DNA from: Sideroxydans sp.
Lineage (GTDB): Bacteria; Pseudomonadota; Gammaproteobacteria; Burkholderiales; Gallionellaceae
Reading direction: 5' to 3'
Assembly (NCBI GenBank): GCA_028710605.1
Contig: JAQTTU010000007.1
Coordinates: forward strand, 1-64,000
Length of the DNA: 64,000 nt
Each line of letters opens with the position of its first letter. The stretch's first letter is position 1. The translations under genes were made by a program, and so were the position numbers. The notes under the pieces were generated by a model. That model saw nothing but the letters and a program-made list of their open reading frames with translations, searched no databases and was not told where the DNA came from. This document shows positions 23,101 through 32,546 of the stretch, piece after piece.

Positions 23101-25797
23101 TCAATTCTCCCTTGCCGCATGAATATCCAGCGTCACCAGCTCCAGCAATTCCTTGTCGCTCATTTCGGTCAGCAACAATTCCGCGCTGCCTTCCAGCACG
23201 TCTTTAACCAGCCGCTGTTTCGATTCGATCAATTGGTCGATTCTGTCTTCGACCGTGCCCCGGCACACGAATTTGTGTACCAGCACGTTGCGCGTTTGGC
23301 CGATGCGGAAGGCGCGGTCGGTGGCTTGGTTTTCCACGGCCGGATTCCACCAACGGTCGAAGTGGATGACGTGCGAGGCGGCGGTGAGATTCAGCCCGGA
23401 ACCGCCAGCTTTGAGCGAAAGCACGAAGAAGGGAATCAGCTCGTCTTGCTGGAAACGTTGCACCATTTCGCGCCGCTTTGCCACCGGCGTGCCGCCGTGC
23501 AACACCAGCCCCTCGCGCCCGAACACGCCGCCGAGAAAAGCGGCCAACGGTTCAGCCGTTTCGCGGAATTGGGTGAACACCAGCACCTTTTCCTGTTTGG
23601 CCGCGATCACTTCGGCCAGTTCGCGCAGACGGGTGAATTTGCCGCTATCTGTTGCATCCCACGCCGCGTCGCCCAACCATTGCGAAGGATGGTTGCAGAT
23701 TTGTTTGAAGCGCATGAGATAAGACAGCACCACACCTTTGCGCCCGATTCCTGCGGCATCTTCGAGTGCGGTTGCGAGGTCTTTCACCGCGCGCTGGTAC
23801 AGCGCCGCCTGGTGCGGGCTGAGATGGCAGAAGGCTTTCAGTTCGGTTTTGTCCGGCAGGTCATTGATGACGCGTTTGTCGGTTTTCAGACGACGCAAAA
23901 TGTAGGGCCGCACCAGTTCGCGCAACGGACCGAAATGTTCGGCGGCGGCCAGCCGCTTGCTGAATTTGGCGAAGACTTTATCCGTGCCCAACAAGCCGGG
24001 ATGGGTAAAATCGAAAATCGACCACAAGTCGGAGAGTCGGTTTTCTACCGGCGTTCCGGTGAGGGCGATACGCGATCCGGCGATCAGCTTTTTCACTTGC
24101 CGCGTCTGTTTCGTGCCCGGATTTTTGATCGCCTGCGCCTCGTCCAGCACCGCAATTTGCCAATGCATGGTTTCCAGCAGAGGCATACGCATGAGCGAAC
24201 CGTAGCTGGTAATCACCAGATCAAATTGACCGAGCTGCCGCGCTTCCAGCGCCAACATTTCAGCCGCAGACAATGCCGACGGATGCGCGACCAGCACGCT
24301 CAAACTTGGCGCAAAGCGCGCGATCTCCGCTTCCCAGTTCGACAGCAAAGAAGCCGGTGCGACCAGCAAGCTCGGATGCCAATCCGCGCCCCGCTCGCGC
24401 TTGAGCACCAGCAGCAGCGACAGCACCTGAATGGTCTTGCCCAGCCCCATGTCGTCTGCCAGGCACGCGCCTAAGCCCAGCCGGGTCAGCAGATACAACC
24501 AGCGCACCCCGGCCTGCTGGTAAGGGCGCAAGCGGGCTTTAAGCGCGTCTCCGGGCGATACCTGCGCCAAGCCTTCTGGCTGGCGCAAACCCTGCAACGT
24601 ATCCGCCAGCCATGTGCCCGCCACCACTTGCGACCAATCCGCATCGGCGACCCCGGCATCGCCCTCCAGGGCAGCGCCAGCCACCAGCCGCATCGCCTCG
24701 AAGAAGCCCAGCCCGCCTGCTTGTGCGGCCTGTTCGATGGCCTGAAATTGTTGCAGCAGACGGCTCAATTTTTTGCGATCCACCTCCACCCAGCGCCCGC
24801 GCATGAGTTGCAAACCATCGCCTCCGGCCAACAATTTTTTGATGTCTGCCGCACTCAACTGTTCGCCGTCCAGCGTGACTTCCAGACTGAAATCGAGCAG
24901 CGCATCTTTACCCAACATTGAGGGCGGTTTGTCGCCCACGCTGGCTTTGACCTGCGGCTTGGCCGGTCGCCCCGCCCGCCACGTGCCCGGTGCGCGCACC
25001 ACAATTCCGGCGGCCTCAAATTGCGGCACGGCCAGCAGAAATTGGTAAGCATCCGCTGGGGTCCAGCGCAGGGGATGGTATATCTCGCCGGATTCCACCA
25101 TGGCCTGCAACCAGTCGCAGCCTTGCGCCGCCCGCTGCACCGGCATCAGCAAAGATAGCAAACCCGCCCGGCTCTTGCCGTCTGAAAATTCGCTCAAGGC
25201 TTGCGACAAGGGTTGGTGTTGTGCGCGTCCATGCGCCGAAAGCCGCGAGGTGTAGGTGGCGATAAACGCGAACGGCGCATCGGCATCGCGTCGATTTTCG
25301 GCCAGATTAAAAAACACGCGCCCCACCAAATTCCACGCGGGATGAAGCGCCTTGAGAAATTCTTGCAGGGATTTTTTCGACTCGGCCAATTCCGCCCGCA
25401 ACGCCGCATCCAGCTCGCCCCACAGCGCGAGCAGCACCTCCGCCGTCAGATACTCCGCACCGGTCATCGGCGGCGCGTTGAATATCAGTTCGTTGAGATC
25501 AAGTGCGGCAGGCGGCGCGATGTTGATGTCGTCCGTACCGGATTCCGTCGTAGCGCACAACGCCGTGACATAATGCGCGCCAAAATCGCGCCACCAGCCG
25601 AAACTCGGCGGCAATGCGCTGCCTACCTGCGTTGCCCCCAGATACAGCAGGCCATGTCCCGTACCGCGTGAGAAGGCTTTCACCAAGCTGATCGGCAAAG
25701 CCTCGGCGAGCGGCGGTGCATCGGATTCCGATGCCAGCAACAAGCGGCCATGCGGGGTGAGAATAGGCGCGAGTGCGCCGGGGGTTTCCGGGATCAT
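23101..25797 (-). CDS. SNF2-family DNA-dependent ATPase/helicase
   Basis: 898 residues. An N-terminal region of about 420 residues (SNF2-N-like bacterial extension) precedes the RecA-like ATPase core. Motif I is DDMGLGKTIQ, motif II is LDEAQAIKN, motif III is RIALTGTPVENRL. The helicase C-domain contains VLVFTQFRETAEPLAAFL, VFVLSLKAGGSGLNL-like and DRAFRIGQTRNVLVHKF segments. Such proteins translocate on duplex DNA and remodel bound proteins. Pairing with a SWIM-domain protein is common in bacteria and sometimes lies in defence islands; here it is flanked by an SMC system and a VapBC pair. No nuclease domain is visible. Confidence 0.92.
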   Translation of the reverse strand: MIPETPGALAPILTPHGRLLLASESDAPPLAEALPISLVKAFSRGTGHGLLYLGATQVGSALPPSFGWWRDFGAHYVTALCATTESGTDDINIAPPAALDLNELIFNAPPMTGAEYLTAEVLLALWGELDAALRAELAESKKSLQEFLKALHPAWNLVGRVFFNLAENRRDADAPFAFIATYTSRLSAHGRAQHQPLSQALSEFSDGKSRAGLLSLLMPVQRAAQGCDWLQAMVESGEIYHPLRWTPADAYQFLLAVPQFEAAGIVVRAPGTWRAGRPAKPQVKASVGDKPPSMLGKDALLDFSLEVTLDGEQLSAADIKKLLAGGDGLQLMRGRWVEVDRKKLSRLLQQFQAIEQAAQAGGLGFFEAMRLVAGAALEGDAGVADADWSQVVAGTWLADTLQGLRQPEGLAQVSPGDALKARLRPYQQAGVRWLYLLTRLGLGACLADDMGLGKTIQVLSLLLVLKRERGADWHPSLLVAPASLLSNWEAEIARFAPSLSVLVAHPSALSAAEMLALEARQLGQFDLVITSYGSLMRMPLLETMHWQIAVLDEAQAIKNPGTKQTRQVKKLIAGSRIALTGTPVENRLSDLWSIFDFTHPGLLGTDKVFAKFSKRLAAAEHFGPLRELVRPYILRRLKTDKRVINDLPDKTELKAFCHLSPHQAALYQRAVKDLATALEDAAGIGRKGVVLSYLMRFKQICNHPSQWLGDAAWDATDSGKFTRLRELAEVIAAKQEKVLVFTQFRETAEPLAAFLGGVFGREGLVLHGGTPVAKRREMVQRFQQDELIPFFVLSLKAGGSGLNLTAASHVIHFDRWWNPAVENQATDRAFRIGQTRNVLVHKFVCRGTVEDRIDQLIESKQRLVKDVLEGSAELLLTEMSDKELLELVTLDIHAAREN

Positions 25798-25876
25798 GCC
25801 AACTTGTCTGAGTCTGAATGTGTTTCTGGATCGCTTATTCGATCAAACTAAAAAAACGAAGCGTTACGCCAATAGC

Positions 25877-25964
25877 GTAGGTGCGAATTTATTCGCACAT
25901 GACTCGTTGAGCGTGCGAACACCCACAGGGTGCAAGAACCTCTGCGAAGTGAATTCGCACCTAC
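25877..25964. repeat. Interspersed inverted repeat (GTAGGTGCGAATTTATTCGCAC type), copy 1
   Basis: Left arm GTAGGTGCGAATTTATTCGC, right arm GAATTCGCACCTAC. The centre, CGAACACCCACAGGGTGCAAG, differs from the other copies and may itself be an insertion. Other copies are at 29417 and 63834. Confidence 0.82.
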
Positions 25965-25989
25965 ATAACCCTCAACTGCGTATTTTGGA

Positions 25990-26208
25990 TCACAGATGTC
26001 GTTCTGCATAATGTTTCCAGAAGTGATAACGCTGCGCGTAAGGGTCGTCGATATGGGCCTGGCACACTCGCAACACCTTCGCCAGCAGTGCGGTATCACC
26101 CAACACCGCTTGGCGCAATTCAGACCAATCCTGCCGTTTACCACGACTGATCACGTCGTCAATTGCGGCAAGGGTGAGCTCTTGGTGGTTGAGGTGGCGG
26201 TGCAACAT
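25990..26208 (-). CDS. Small conserved hypothetical protein
   Basis: 72 residues, MLHRHLNHQELTLAAIDDVI to the end WKHYAERHL. It is acidic and helical with no motif I can assign. It resembles short conserved proteins of betaproteobacteria from memory, without known function. It stands alone on the minus strand, divergent from the downstream VapBC pair by about 180 bp. Confidence 0.55.
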   Translation of the reverse strand: MLHRHLNHQELTLAAIDDVISRGKRQDWSELRQAVLGDTALLAKVLRVCQAHIDDPYAQRYHFWKHYAERHL

Positions 26209-26331
26209 GATGTCTTCTATCTGCGTCGAAGTATTGGAACGGAAGGACGGATATTAGCACCGTAGCCGAAATTTGAGGGTGATGGAATCCCGCACCAGCA
26301 ACAAAACGCTCCACCCCGCGAACGATCAAAT

Positions 26332-26359
26332 CTTACCTGGTAAGCCGTTATGCTATAGT
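26332..26359 (+). promoter_or_regulatory. Promoter/operator of the VapBC pair
   Basis: The palindrome CTTACC-T-GGTAAG (26332-26344) lies about 10 bp before a -10-like TATAGT (26354-26359). The palindrome covers the expected -35 region, suggesting autorepression. Confidence 0.5.
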
Positions 26360-26391
26360 TCGCCCATGGATACTTTTACAATGAGTTCACC

Positions 26392-26646
26392 ATGGCAACC
26401 ATGACCGTTTCTTCCAAAGGCCAAATCGTATTGCCCGCCGACATCCGGCGGCGGCTCGGCTTGATGGCGGGCACGCAGATGGAGATCATCGAAGAGGCGG
26501 ATGGTGTGCGGTTGGTGGTTTCTCGCCCGATCAAGGCAGCCAGCATCGCGGCTTGCGCGGGCATGGTGACCGCGCCCTCGAAAGGCCGCGCGCGCAACCT
26601 CGCCGATTTCGATCCCGCTTCGCTGGCCGCGAAACCGCGCAAATGA
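26392..26646 (+). CDS. vapB: AbrB/MazE-type antitoxin (VapB-like)
   Basis: 84 residues. The swapped-hairpin AbrB fold is recognisable: MTVSSKGQIVLPADIRRRLG, then AGTQMEIIEEADGVRLVV. The C-terminal NLADFDPASLAAKPRK would contact the toxin. Its stop overlaps the toxin start (ATGA). It probably represses the operon through the palindrome at 26332-26344. Confidence 0.9.
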   Translation: MATMTVSSKGQIVLPADIRRRLGLMAGTQMEIIEEADGVRLVVSRPIKAASIAACAGMVTAPSKGRARNLADFDPASLAAKPRK

Positions 26647-27053
26647 AAGCAGTTGATACCAATGTGCTGGCGCGTTTCTTCATCAACGATGAAGACGACA
26701 AGGAAGCGGCAAAACAGCGCCCCGCCGCCATTTCCGCCATGTCTGGCTCAGTGTTCGTGTCGCTGACGGTGGTGCTCGAATTCGAGTGGGTGATGCGCGG
26801 TTTTTACGAGCTCTCGAGCAAGGACATACAGCGCATATTCGAGTCGTTATGCGGCTTGGAAAATGTGCAGATCGAAGATCGCGGCATCGTGCTTGCCGCC
26901 CTGAACGCTTACCAGCTTGGGCTGGATTTTGCCGATGCGTTGCATCTGGCGCGCGCCGATTTTTGTAGCGCATTTTTGAGCTTCGACCAGCGCCTGAAAA
27001 AGCGCGCGATGTCGGCAAATTTGTCGCCCGCAGTGGAAACACCTACCGCCTGA
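26643..27053 (+). CDS. vapC: PIN-domain toxin (VapC-like)
   Basis: 136 residues starting MKAVDTNVLARFFINDED. The PIN acidic residues are Asp5, Glu in VVLEFEWVM, Asp in DFADALHLA, and Asp in LSFDQRLKKRA. It is a likely endoribonuclease toxin, co-translated with the antitoxin through an ATGA overlap. The next gene, lysS, follows by 39 bp on the same strand, so read-through between this stress module and an essential tRNA synthetase is possible. Confidence 0.9.
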   Translation: MKAVDTNVLARFFINDEDDKEAAKQRPAAISAMSGSVFVSLTVVLEFEWVMRGFYELSSKDIQRIFESLCGLENVQIEDRGIVLAALNAYQLGLDFADALHLARADFCSAFLSFDQRLKKRAMSANLSPAVETPTA

Positions 27054-27092
27054 TTTTTAACTTATTCAACCAACTTCATAGAGCATCAAACC

Positions 27093-28595
27093 ATGACTAC
27101 TGAACAAACCACACCCGCAATTGACGAGAACCAGATCATCGCCGAGCGCCGCACCAAGCTGCGCGCGATCCGCGACAAAGGTGTCGCCTTCCCCAACGAT
27201 TTCAAACGCGAAAATCTGGCGGGGGATTTGCATGCCGCTTACGGCGAGAAGACGCACGACGAACTGGAGGCGCTGCAAATCCATGTTGCCGTAGCCGGAC
27301 GCATGATGCTGAAACGGGTAATGGGCAAGGCCAGTTTCGCCACGGTGCAAGACATGAGCGGGCGCGTGCAGTTGTTCATCAGCAACGACATCACCGGCGA
27401 GGCGGCGCACGCCGAGTTCAAGCATTACGACTTGGGCGACATTCTCGGCGCGGTGGGTGTGCTGTTCAAAACTAAAACCGGCGAGCTGTCGGTACGTGTG
27501 ACGCAGGTGCGTTTGCTGACCAAGGCGCTGCGTCCGCTGCCGGAAAAATTCCACGGGCTGACCGATCAGGAACAGAAATATCGCCAGCGTTATCTCGACC
27601 TCATCACCAACGAAGATTCGCGCAAAGTGTTTATCGCGCGTACCAAAATCGTGCAGGCGATACGCGATTTCTTTGTGCGCCACGGTTATCTGGAAGTGGA
27701 AACGCCGATGATGCATCCCATCCCCGGCGGCGCGTCGGCCAAGCCGTTCGAGACGCACCACAATGCGCTCGATATGAAAATGTATCTGCGCATCGCGCCG
27801 GAGCTGTATCTGAAGCGCCTGGTCGTAGGCGGTTTCGAGAAGGTGTTCGAGATCAACCGCAACTTCCGCAACGAGGGGGTTTCCACGCGCCACAACCCCG
27901 AGTTCACCATGATCGAATTTTACGAAGCCTACCGCGATTACAAATATCTGATGGGCTTCACCGAGAAATTATTCGCCGAAGTGGCGATGAAAGTATTGGG
28001 CACGACCGTGATTTCGTACCAGGGCAAAGAACTGGATTTGGGCAAACCCTTCCATCGCCTGACCATGGTGCAGGCAGTGCAAAAATTCCACCCGCAATTC
28101 ACCGATGCGCAGATGAATGACCGCGACTTTCTGATTAACGAACTGCAAGACCTGAAGGCCAAGTACAAGCCGGAAGACGGCATCGGCGGCCTGCAACTGT
28201 CGCTGTTTGAAGAACTGGCCGAAGCGCATTTGTTCGAGCCGACTTTCATCATCGACTACCCGATCGAAGTCTCGCCGCTGGCGCGCAGCAGCGATGCGCA
28301 TCCCGAGATCACCGAGCGTTTCGAACTGTTCATCGTCGGGCGCGAGATCGCCAACGGCTTCTCCGAATTGAACGACGCGGAAGATCAGGAAGCGCGCTTC
28401 GATGCGCAAGTCGCCGCGAAAGATGCGGGCGACGAAGAGGCGATGTTCAAGGACAGCGATTTCGTGCGCGCACTGGAATACGGCCTGCCTCCCACCGCCG
28501 GACAAGGCATCGGCATCGACCGTCTGGTGATGCTGCTCACCGACAGCGCAAACATCCGCGACGTGATTCTGTTCCCGCACATGCGGCCCGAGTAA
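27093..28595 (+). CDS. lysS: Lysyl-tRNA synthetase, class II
   Basis: 500 residues. The N-terminal OB-fold anticodon-binding domain (about 60-170) includes [20 protein letters not shown]. The class II catalytic core has motif 1 ([18 protein letters not shown]), motif 2 ([20 protein letters not shown]) and motif 3 ([19 protein letters not shown], ending [10 protein letters not shown]). Length and ending are standard. It charges tRNA-Lys in the cytoplasm. It lies 39 bp after the VapC gene; a long inverted repeat follows its stop. Confidence 0.97.
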   Translation: MTTEQTTPAIDENQIIAERRTKLRAIRDKGVAFPNDFKRENLAGDLHAAYGEKTHDELEALQIHVAVAGRMMLKRVMGKASFATVQDMSGRVQLFISNDITGEAAHAEFKHYDLGDILGAVGVLFKTKTGELSVRVTQVRLLTKALRPLPEKFHGLTDQEQKYRQRYLDLITNEDSRKVFIARTKIVQAIRDFFVRHGYLEVETPMMHPIPGGASAKPFETHHNALDMKMYLRIAPELYLKRLVVGGFEKVFEINRNFRNEGVSTRHNPEFTMIEFYEAYRDYKYLMGFTEKLFAEVAMKVLGTTVISYQGKELDLGKPFHRLTMVQAVQKFHPQFTDAQMNDRDFLINELQDLKAKYKPEDGIGGLQLSLFEELAEAHLFEPTFIIDYPIEVSPLARSSDAHPEITERFELFIVGREIANGFSELNDAEDQEARFDAQVAAKDAGDEEAMFKDSDFVRALEYGLPPTAGQGIGIDRLVMLLTDSANIRDVILFPHMRPE

Positions 28596-28601
28596 TTATT
28601 T

Positions 28602-28719
28602 AGCCACGGATGAACACGGATGAAACACGGATTTCACATACGCAACATCCTTGAGGTCCAACGCCATCAGCTTGTGGTGCAGGGTTTTATCCGTGAACAT
28701 CCGTGCTCATCTGTGGCTA
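28602..28719. repeat. Interspersed inverted repeat (AGCCACGGATGAACACGGATG type)
   Basis: The left arm AGCCACGGATGAACACGGAT and right arm ATCCGTGCTCATCTGTGGCT pair imperfectly across about 75 nt. It fills the gap between lysS and the Crp/Fnr gene. Confidence 0.8.
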
Positions 28720-28735
28720 GTTGTTTTTAGAGATT

Positions 28736-29401
28736 ATGCTTAACGCCGACCTGCGCGCCCGCCTGCTCAAGTTCTACCCCACGCTGGCCGAGTTGCCGGC
28801 GACGGAGCTGGATGCGTTGCTGGCGAATGCGCTGGTGATGCCGCTGGCGGCGGGAACGGTGGTGTTCGACGAAAACCAGCCCTGCCAAGGATTTCCCATG
28901 CTGCTCTCCGGCAGCATCCGCGTCATCAAGGCTTCGCCGAACGGACGCGAGTTGCAGCTTTATCGCGTGCTGCCGGGCGAGAGCTGCATCCTCACCAGCA
29001 GTTGCCTGCTGGGGCATACCCGTTACCATGCGCGCGGCATCGTCGAGCAGGGGCTGGAGATGGTGTTGCTGCCCGCGCCCGCCTTCCACGCGCTGCTCGC
29101 CAAGCAGGAATCCTTCCGCAATTATGTGTTCCATCTGTTCTCGGATCGGCTCACCGATCTGATGCAACTGGTCAGCGCGGTCGCTTTCCAGAAACTCGAC
29201 CAGCGCCTCGCCGCATTGCTTATTTCCAAACCCACGCCGCTGCACACCACCCACCAGGCCATCGCCGACGAACTCGGCAGCGCGCGCGAAATGGTCAGCC
29301 GTTTGCTCAAGGGTTTTGCCGATCAGGGATGGTTGAAATTGGGGCGCGAGAACATTGAAGTGACCGACCGTAAAGCGCTGAACAGGCTGGCGGCGGACTA
29401 A
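28736..29401 (+). CDS. Crp/Fnr-family transcription regulator
   Basis: 221 residues. A cyclic-nucleotide-binding-like beta-barrel (about 20-130) leads into a dimer helix and a winged helix-turn-helix (TTHQAIADELGSAREMVSRL, then LKGFADQGWLKLGRENI). Cysteines cluster in QPCQGF and GESCILTSSCLLGH. The four-cysteine N-terminal pattern of Fnr is absent, so an Fnr-type iron-sulfur cluster is unlikely, though redox sensing through these Cys is possible. The target genes are not identifiable; it is monocistronic and flanked by repeats. A TTG start at 28721 is possible but has no better ribosome site. Confidence 0.9.
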   Translation: MLNADLRARLLKFYPTLAELPATELDALLANALVMPLAAGTVVFDENQPCQGFPMLLSGSIRVIKASPNGRELQLYRVLPGESCILTSSCLLGHTRYHARGIVEQGLEMVLLPAPAFHALLAKQESFRNYVFHLFSDRLTDLMQLVSAVAFQKLDQRLAALLISKPTPLHTTHQAIADELGSAREMVSRLLKGFADQGWLKLGRENIEVTDRKALNRLAAD

Positions 29402-29416
29402 ACCAACAAGGGGTTT

Positions 29417-29474
29417 GTAGGTGCGAATTTATTCGCACAAGTTTTGTGTTACGTGCGGATGAATTCGCACCTAC
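29417..29474. repeat. Interspersed inverted repeat (GTAGGTGCGAATTTATTCGCAC type), copy 2
   Basis: The left arm is GTAGGTGCGAATTTATTCGC and the right arm GCGGATGAATTCGCACCTAC. It lies between convergent genes. Confidence 0.85.
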
Positions 29475-29579
29475 AAAACCAACTGCCCCGCAAGCCGCCC
29501 CGAAAGGCAATCCGCGATGCAAGACGCCTGAAGATGGCCGAATCTATTGGCTTGCGATCAACCAGCCATACGCAATTTA

Positions 29580-31514
29580 TTACCCGGGACGGTGCTGTTC
29601 CCTTAACACGTAGGAAATCATCGAGCGCAGTTTTGCCGGACGTACCGGCTTGTGCAGCAAGTGGTAACCGCGCTCGTTGACCGCCTGCAACACTTCGGAT
29701 CCCGTATCGCCACTGATCAGAATGAACGGGGGCAGCGTATCGCAAAGATCGCTCAGTCGGTCGGCAAGTTCGATGCCGTTGCCGTCAGGCAGGCGGTAAT
29801 CACAAATCACCAGATCGAAATTGGATTGAGCGTATTTTTCTTTGACTTCATGCAGGCTCTCGGCGAGCGAAATGCAACATCCCCATGAGGACAGAATCCC
29901 GTCCATGCTGGCGCGCACCAGAGGGTCGTCCTCCACCACCAGCACGCGCAGATCTTTCAGTTCGTCACTCACCGGCGTTTGTGCGCCGGACGCAATCGGT
30001 TCTGCCAGAAGCTCTTCGACATCGAATACGCGCGGTACGGTAACCGCAAAGGTAGAGCCGCGATTCGTCCCGGAACGCAGAGTCAGCGTGTGATGCAGCA
30101 GTTTGCACAAGCGATCCACGATGGCCAACCCCAGCCCCAACCCTTTGCTGCGGTCGCGCGCGCTGTTCGCCATCTGCACAAATTCGCGGAACACGTTTTG
30201 CTGCTCTTCCGGCGGAATGCCGATGCCGTTGTCGCGCACTTCGATGCGCAGGTCGTCGCCGCGCCGACGACAGGCAAACAACACGCTGCCGTTTTGCGGC
30301 GTGTAGCGGATGGCATTGGATAACAGATTGAGCAGAATGCGCTCCAGCAACACCGGATCGCTGATGACCTCGGCCGGCAGACTGTGGATACTCAGCGTGA
30401 TGTTTTTGCGTTGCGCATCGGCGGCAAAGTCTTGTGCCAGCCGTCTCATCATGGCATCGATTTTGACCGGCATAATCTGCGGAACCACCACCCCGGCATC
30501 CAGCTTGGAGATGTCCAGCAGCGAATCCAGCAAGCCCGACATGGCTTCCACCGACTCTTCGATTTTTTCCACCAGTTTGCGCTGCTCGGGCGTGTTGATG
30601 CGGTTGTGCAACTCGCCCATGAACAGTCCCAGCGCATGCATGGGTTGGCGCAAATCGTGACTGGCGGCGGCCAGAAAGCGCGTCTTGTCGAAGTTGGCTT
30701 TCTCGGCTTCTTCTTTTTTGCCGCGCAGTTCCAGCGTCGCCTCATCAATACGTTGTTGCAAGGTATCGCGTTGCTGTTGCAACTGGGCGGCCATCTCGTT
30801 GATACCCTCGGCCAGTTCATTCAGCTCATGCACCTGCGTATCGCCATCAATACGCGTATCCAGCCGTCCGTCTCCGATGTTGCGCACCGCCGTGCGGATA
30901 CCCAGAATGGGCACGGTAATACGTCTGGAAACGCGCATGGATACCACAATGGCAAAACCCAGAATCAGCAAAGTCAGCAACAGATTGAGAACCAGCATCT
31001 GGATTTTTTCTGCATTCAGCCGTTTTTTACTGACGACCAGAATCGCACCGCCCAAGGGCTTGCTCATGCTTTTTGGCGAGGTCAGATTGGGATCGTCCAG
31101 TTCGATCTGGGTCGCCACAATGGATTGATACACGGTCAGTACATTGCCGTCTTCCTGAATCGGAATCTCATTCCAATCGCTAGCGGCGGCTTGCCCGATG
31201 GCCTCGGAATTGCGGGAGTTGCCCGCGCCTGCCAGAAATTTTCCCGCCGCATCCAGCACCGCCACCGAGTTCACATCCTGTTGCGCGAAGGCCAGATCCA
31301 CCTGCTGCTGCAACAAGCTGCGGTTGCCGGAGAACACGGCATATTCGCTCGACGTAGCCAACTGATGCACGATCAATTTGGCGCGATCAAACAGCGCGCG
31401 ATCCAGATCGACGATGCGGGTATAGATGTAATAGCCTTCCAGCAGCACACTCAAAATCAAAATCGGTATCAGGGCGGCTGCCAGCGTCTGTCGCTCAATC
31501 CCGTGTTTCCTCAT
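29580..31514 (-). CDS. Hybrid sensor histidine kinase/response regulator
   Basis: 644 residues. Membrane segments at about 9-31 and 172-192 bracket a periplasmic sensor region of about 140 residues. A HAMP domain (193-246) and coiled coil lead to the dimerisation domain with phospho-acceptor His286 in AAASHDLRQPMHALGLFMGE, an ATPase domain (NLLSNAIRY, DNGIGIPPEEQ, GLGLGLAIV), and a C-terminal receiver with Asp572 (VICDYRLPDG) and Lys622 (HKPVRP). The HDLRQPMHALG form is typical of kinases that sense via a partner protein. The gene overlaps its upstream neighbour by 4 nt; that periplasmic binding protein probably delivers the signal. No output regulator is adjacent. Confidence 0.93.
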   Translation of the reverse strand: MRKHGIERQTLAAALIPILILSVLLEGYYIYTRIVDLDRALFDRAKLIVHQLATSSEYAVFSGNRSLLQQQVDLAFAQQDVNSVAVLDAAGKFLAGAGNSRNSEAIGQAAASDWNEIPIQEDGNVLTVYQSIVATQIELDDPNLTSPKSMSKPLGGAILVVSKKRLNAEKIQMLVLNLLLTLLILGFAIVVSMRVSRRITVPILGIRTAVRNIGDGRLDTRIDGDTQVHELNELAEGINEMAAQLQQQRDTLQQRIDEATLELRGKKEEAEKANFDKTRFLAAASHDLRQPMHALGLFMGELHNRINTPEQRKLVEKIEESVEAMSGLLDSLLDISKLDAGVVVPQIMPVKIDAMMRRLAQDFAADAQRKNITLSIHSLPAEVISDPVLLERILLNLLSNAIRYTPQNGSVLFACRRRGDDLRIEVRDNGIGIPPEEQQNVFREFVQMANSARDRSKGLGLGLAIVDRLCKLLHHTLTLRSGTNRGSTFAVTVPRVFDVEELLAEPIASGAQTPVSDELKDLRVLVVEDDPLVRASMDGILSSWGCCISLAESLHEVKEKYAQSNFDLVICDYRLPDGNGIELADRLSDLCDTLPPFILISGDTGSEVLQAVNERGYHLLHKPVRPAKLRSMISYVLREQHRPG

Positions 31515-32449
31515 TGCTTCCTCCTGATTTCTGCGCGCAGTTGTTCTGCGTCTTTGATTGTCAAGCCGAGCGAACGCGCGACTTGAGTGTTGATTGATAC
31601 TTCGAATTCCCTGGGATATTGGCTGGCTGGCAATTTGCCGGAAAGCGCGAACTGTTCAACCACTTCGACCGATTGCTGCGCGACCTGTTGCGGCGAACTA
31701 TAAACCGCACACAGCGCTCCGGCGCGGACAAAAGCGGGCGAGATGCCGACCATGGGAACCTGCTTGCGGTAGGTTTCCAGCAGAATGTTGCGTATGGTGT
31801 CCGAGTTATAGACGGCCGCATCGGGCAGCACGAACAGCACTTCGCTCTCTTGCAACAATTCGTTCAGAGCGCTGGCAAGCGGATGTTGCTGATTGACAAC
31901 GCGCTCGTGCAGCTCGAAGCGTTTTTCCGCCGAAAGTATTTTTAAATTTTCCAGTTCCAGCGGGGGAGTGGCATACAGCACGCCGATGTCTTTGGCGTTA
32001 GGCAGCACCGAAGTCAGCAGCGCCAGCCGCCGCTCCATCGGCTGATCCATATAGATCGCCATGGAGGCGTGAGTGGACGCGCGCGGCAAGCGGTCATATC
32101 CGGCACGCGGCACCAGCACATTCAACACAGGTTGCGAGGTCGCGGCGAGTGCGGTCGCGGCTTTCATGCCGACCGCGATCACCAGATCGGCATCGCCGAT
32201 TGCCTCACCTGCATTCACGACTTGCGCGGGGTAATGCCTGGAAAGGTTGCTTTGCAGGGCGGAAGCATATTCCTGATATGCGCCCCCGGCTTCGCTCAAC
32301 ACCACCGTCACGCGCAGCGACTGGGCCTCCGCTTGCAGCGCGAAAGCAAACAGAGCGCACACCATGCCGCGAAGCAACGGGTGTGCGAAAAATATTTTCG
32401 GGCGAAATAGTAATACCCGTTCAATGAGGAAAGCTGGCCGCAATTTCAA
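31511..32449 (-). CDS. ABC-type periplasmic binding protein (sensor partner)
   Basis: 312 residues. A long N-terminus precedes a signal-like segment (GMVCALFAFALQAEAQS), so mature protein starts near residue 45. The fold matches the ABC substrate-binding-like family related to TrpX/YnjE-type proteins: VTVVLSEAGGAYQEYASAL, DLVIAVGMKAATALAA, and KDIGVLYATPPLELENL. No permease or ATPase is nearby. It overlaps the hybrid kinase gene by 4 nt, so it is more likely a ligand-sensing subunit for that kinase than a transporter part (inference). A TonB-dependent receptor gene lies 97 bp upstream. Confidence 0.82.
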   Translation of the reverse strand: MKLRPAFLIERVLLFRPKIFFAHPLLRGMVCALFAFALQAEAQSLRVTVVLSEAGGAYQEYASALQSNLSRHYPAQVVNAGEAIGDADLVIAVGMKAATALAATSQPVLNVLVPRAGYDRLPRASTHASMAIYMDQPMERRLALLTSVLPNAKDIGVLYATPPLELENLKILSAEKRFELHERVVNQQHPLASALNELLQESEVLFVLPDAAVYNSDTIRNILLETYRKQVPMVGISPAFVRAGALCAVYSSPQQVAQQSVEVVEQFALSGKLPASQYPREFEVSINTQVARSLGLTIKDAEQLRAEIRRKQ

Positions 32450-32546
32450 ACTGCCCTTTCAACCAAGTATTGCCGCTACTGTATGCCAGCGCGTTACCGA
32501 TTCGTATCCCGGAACGCTTAGCCGTGCACACGCACTACTCTCCTCA

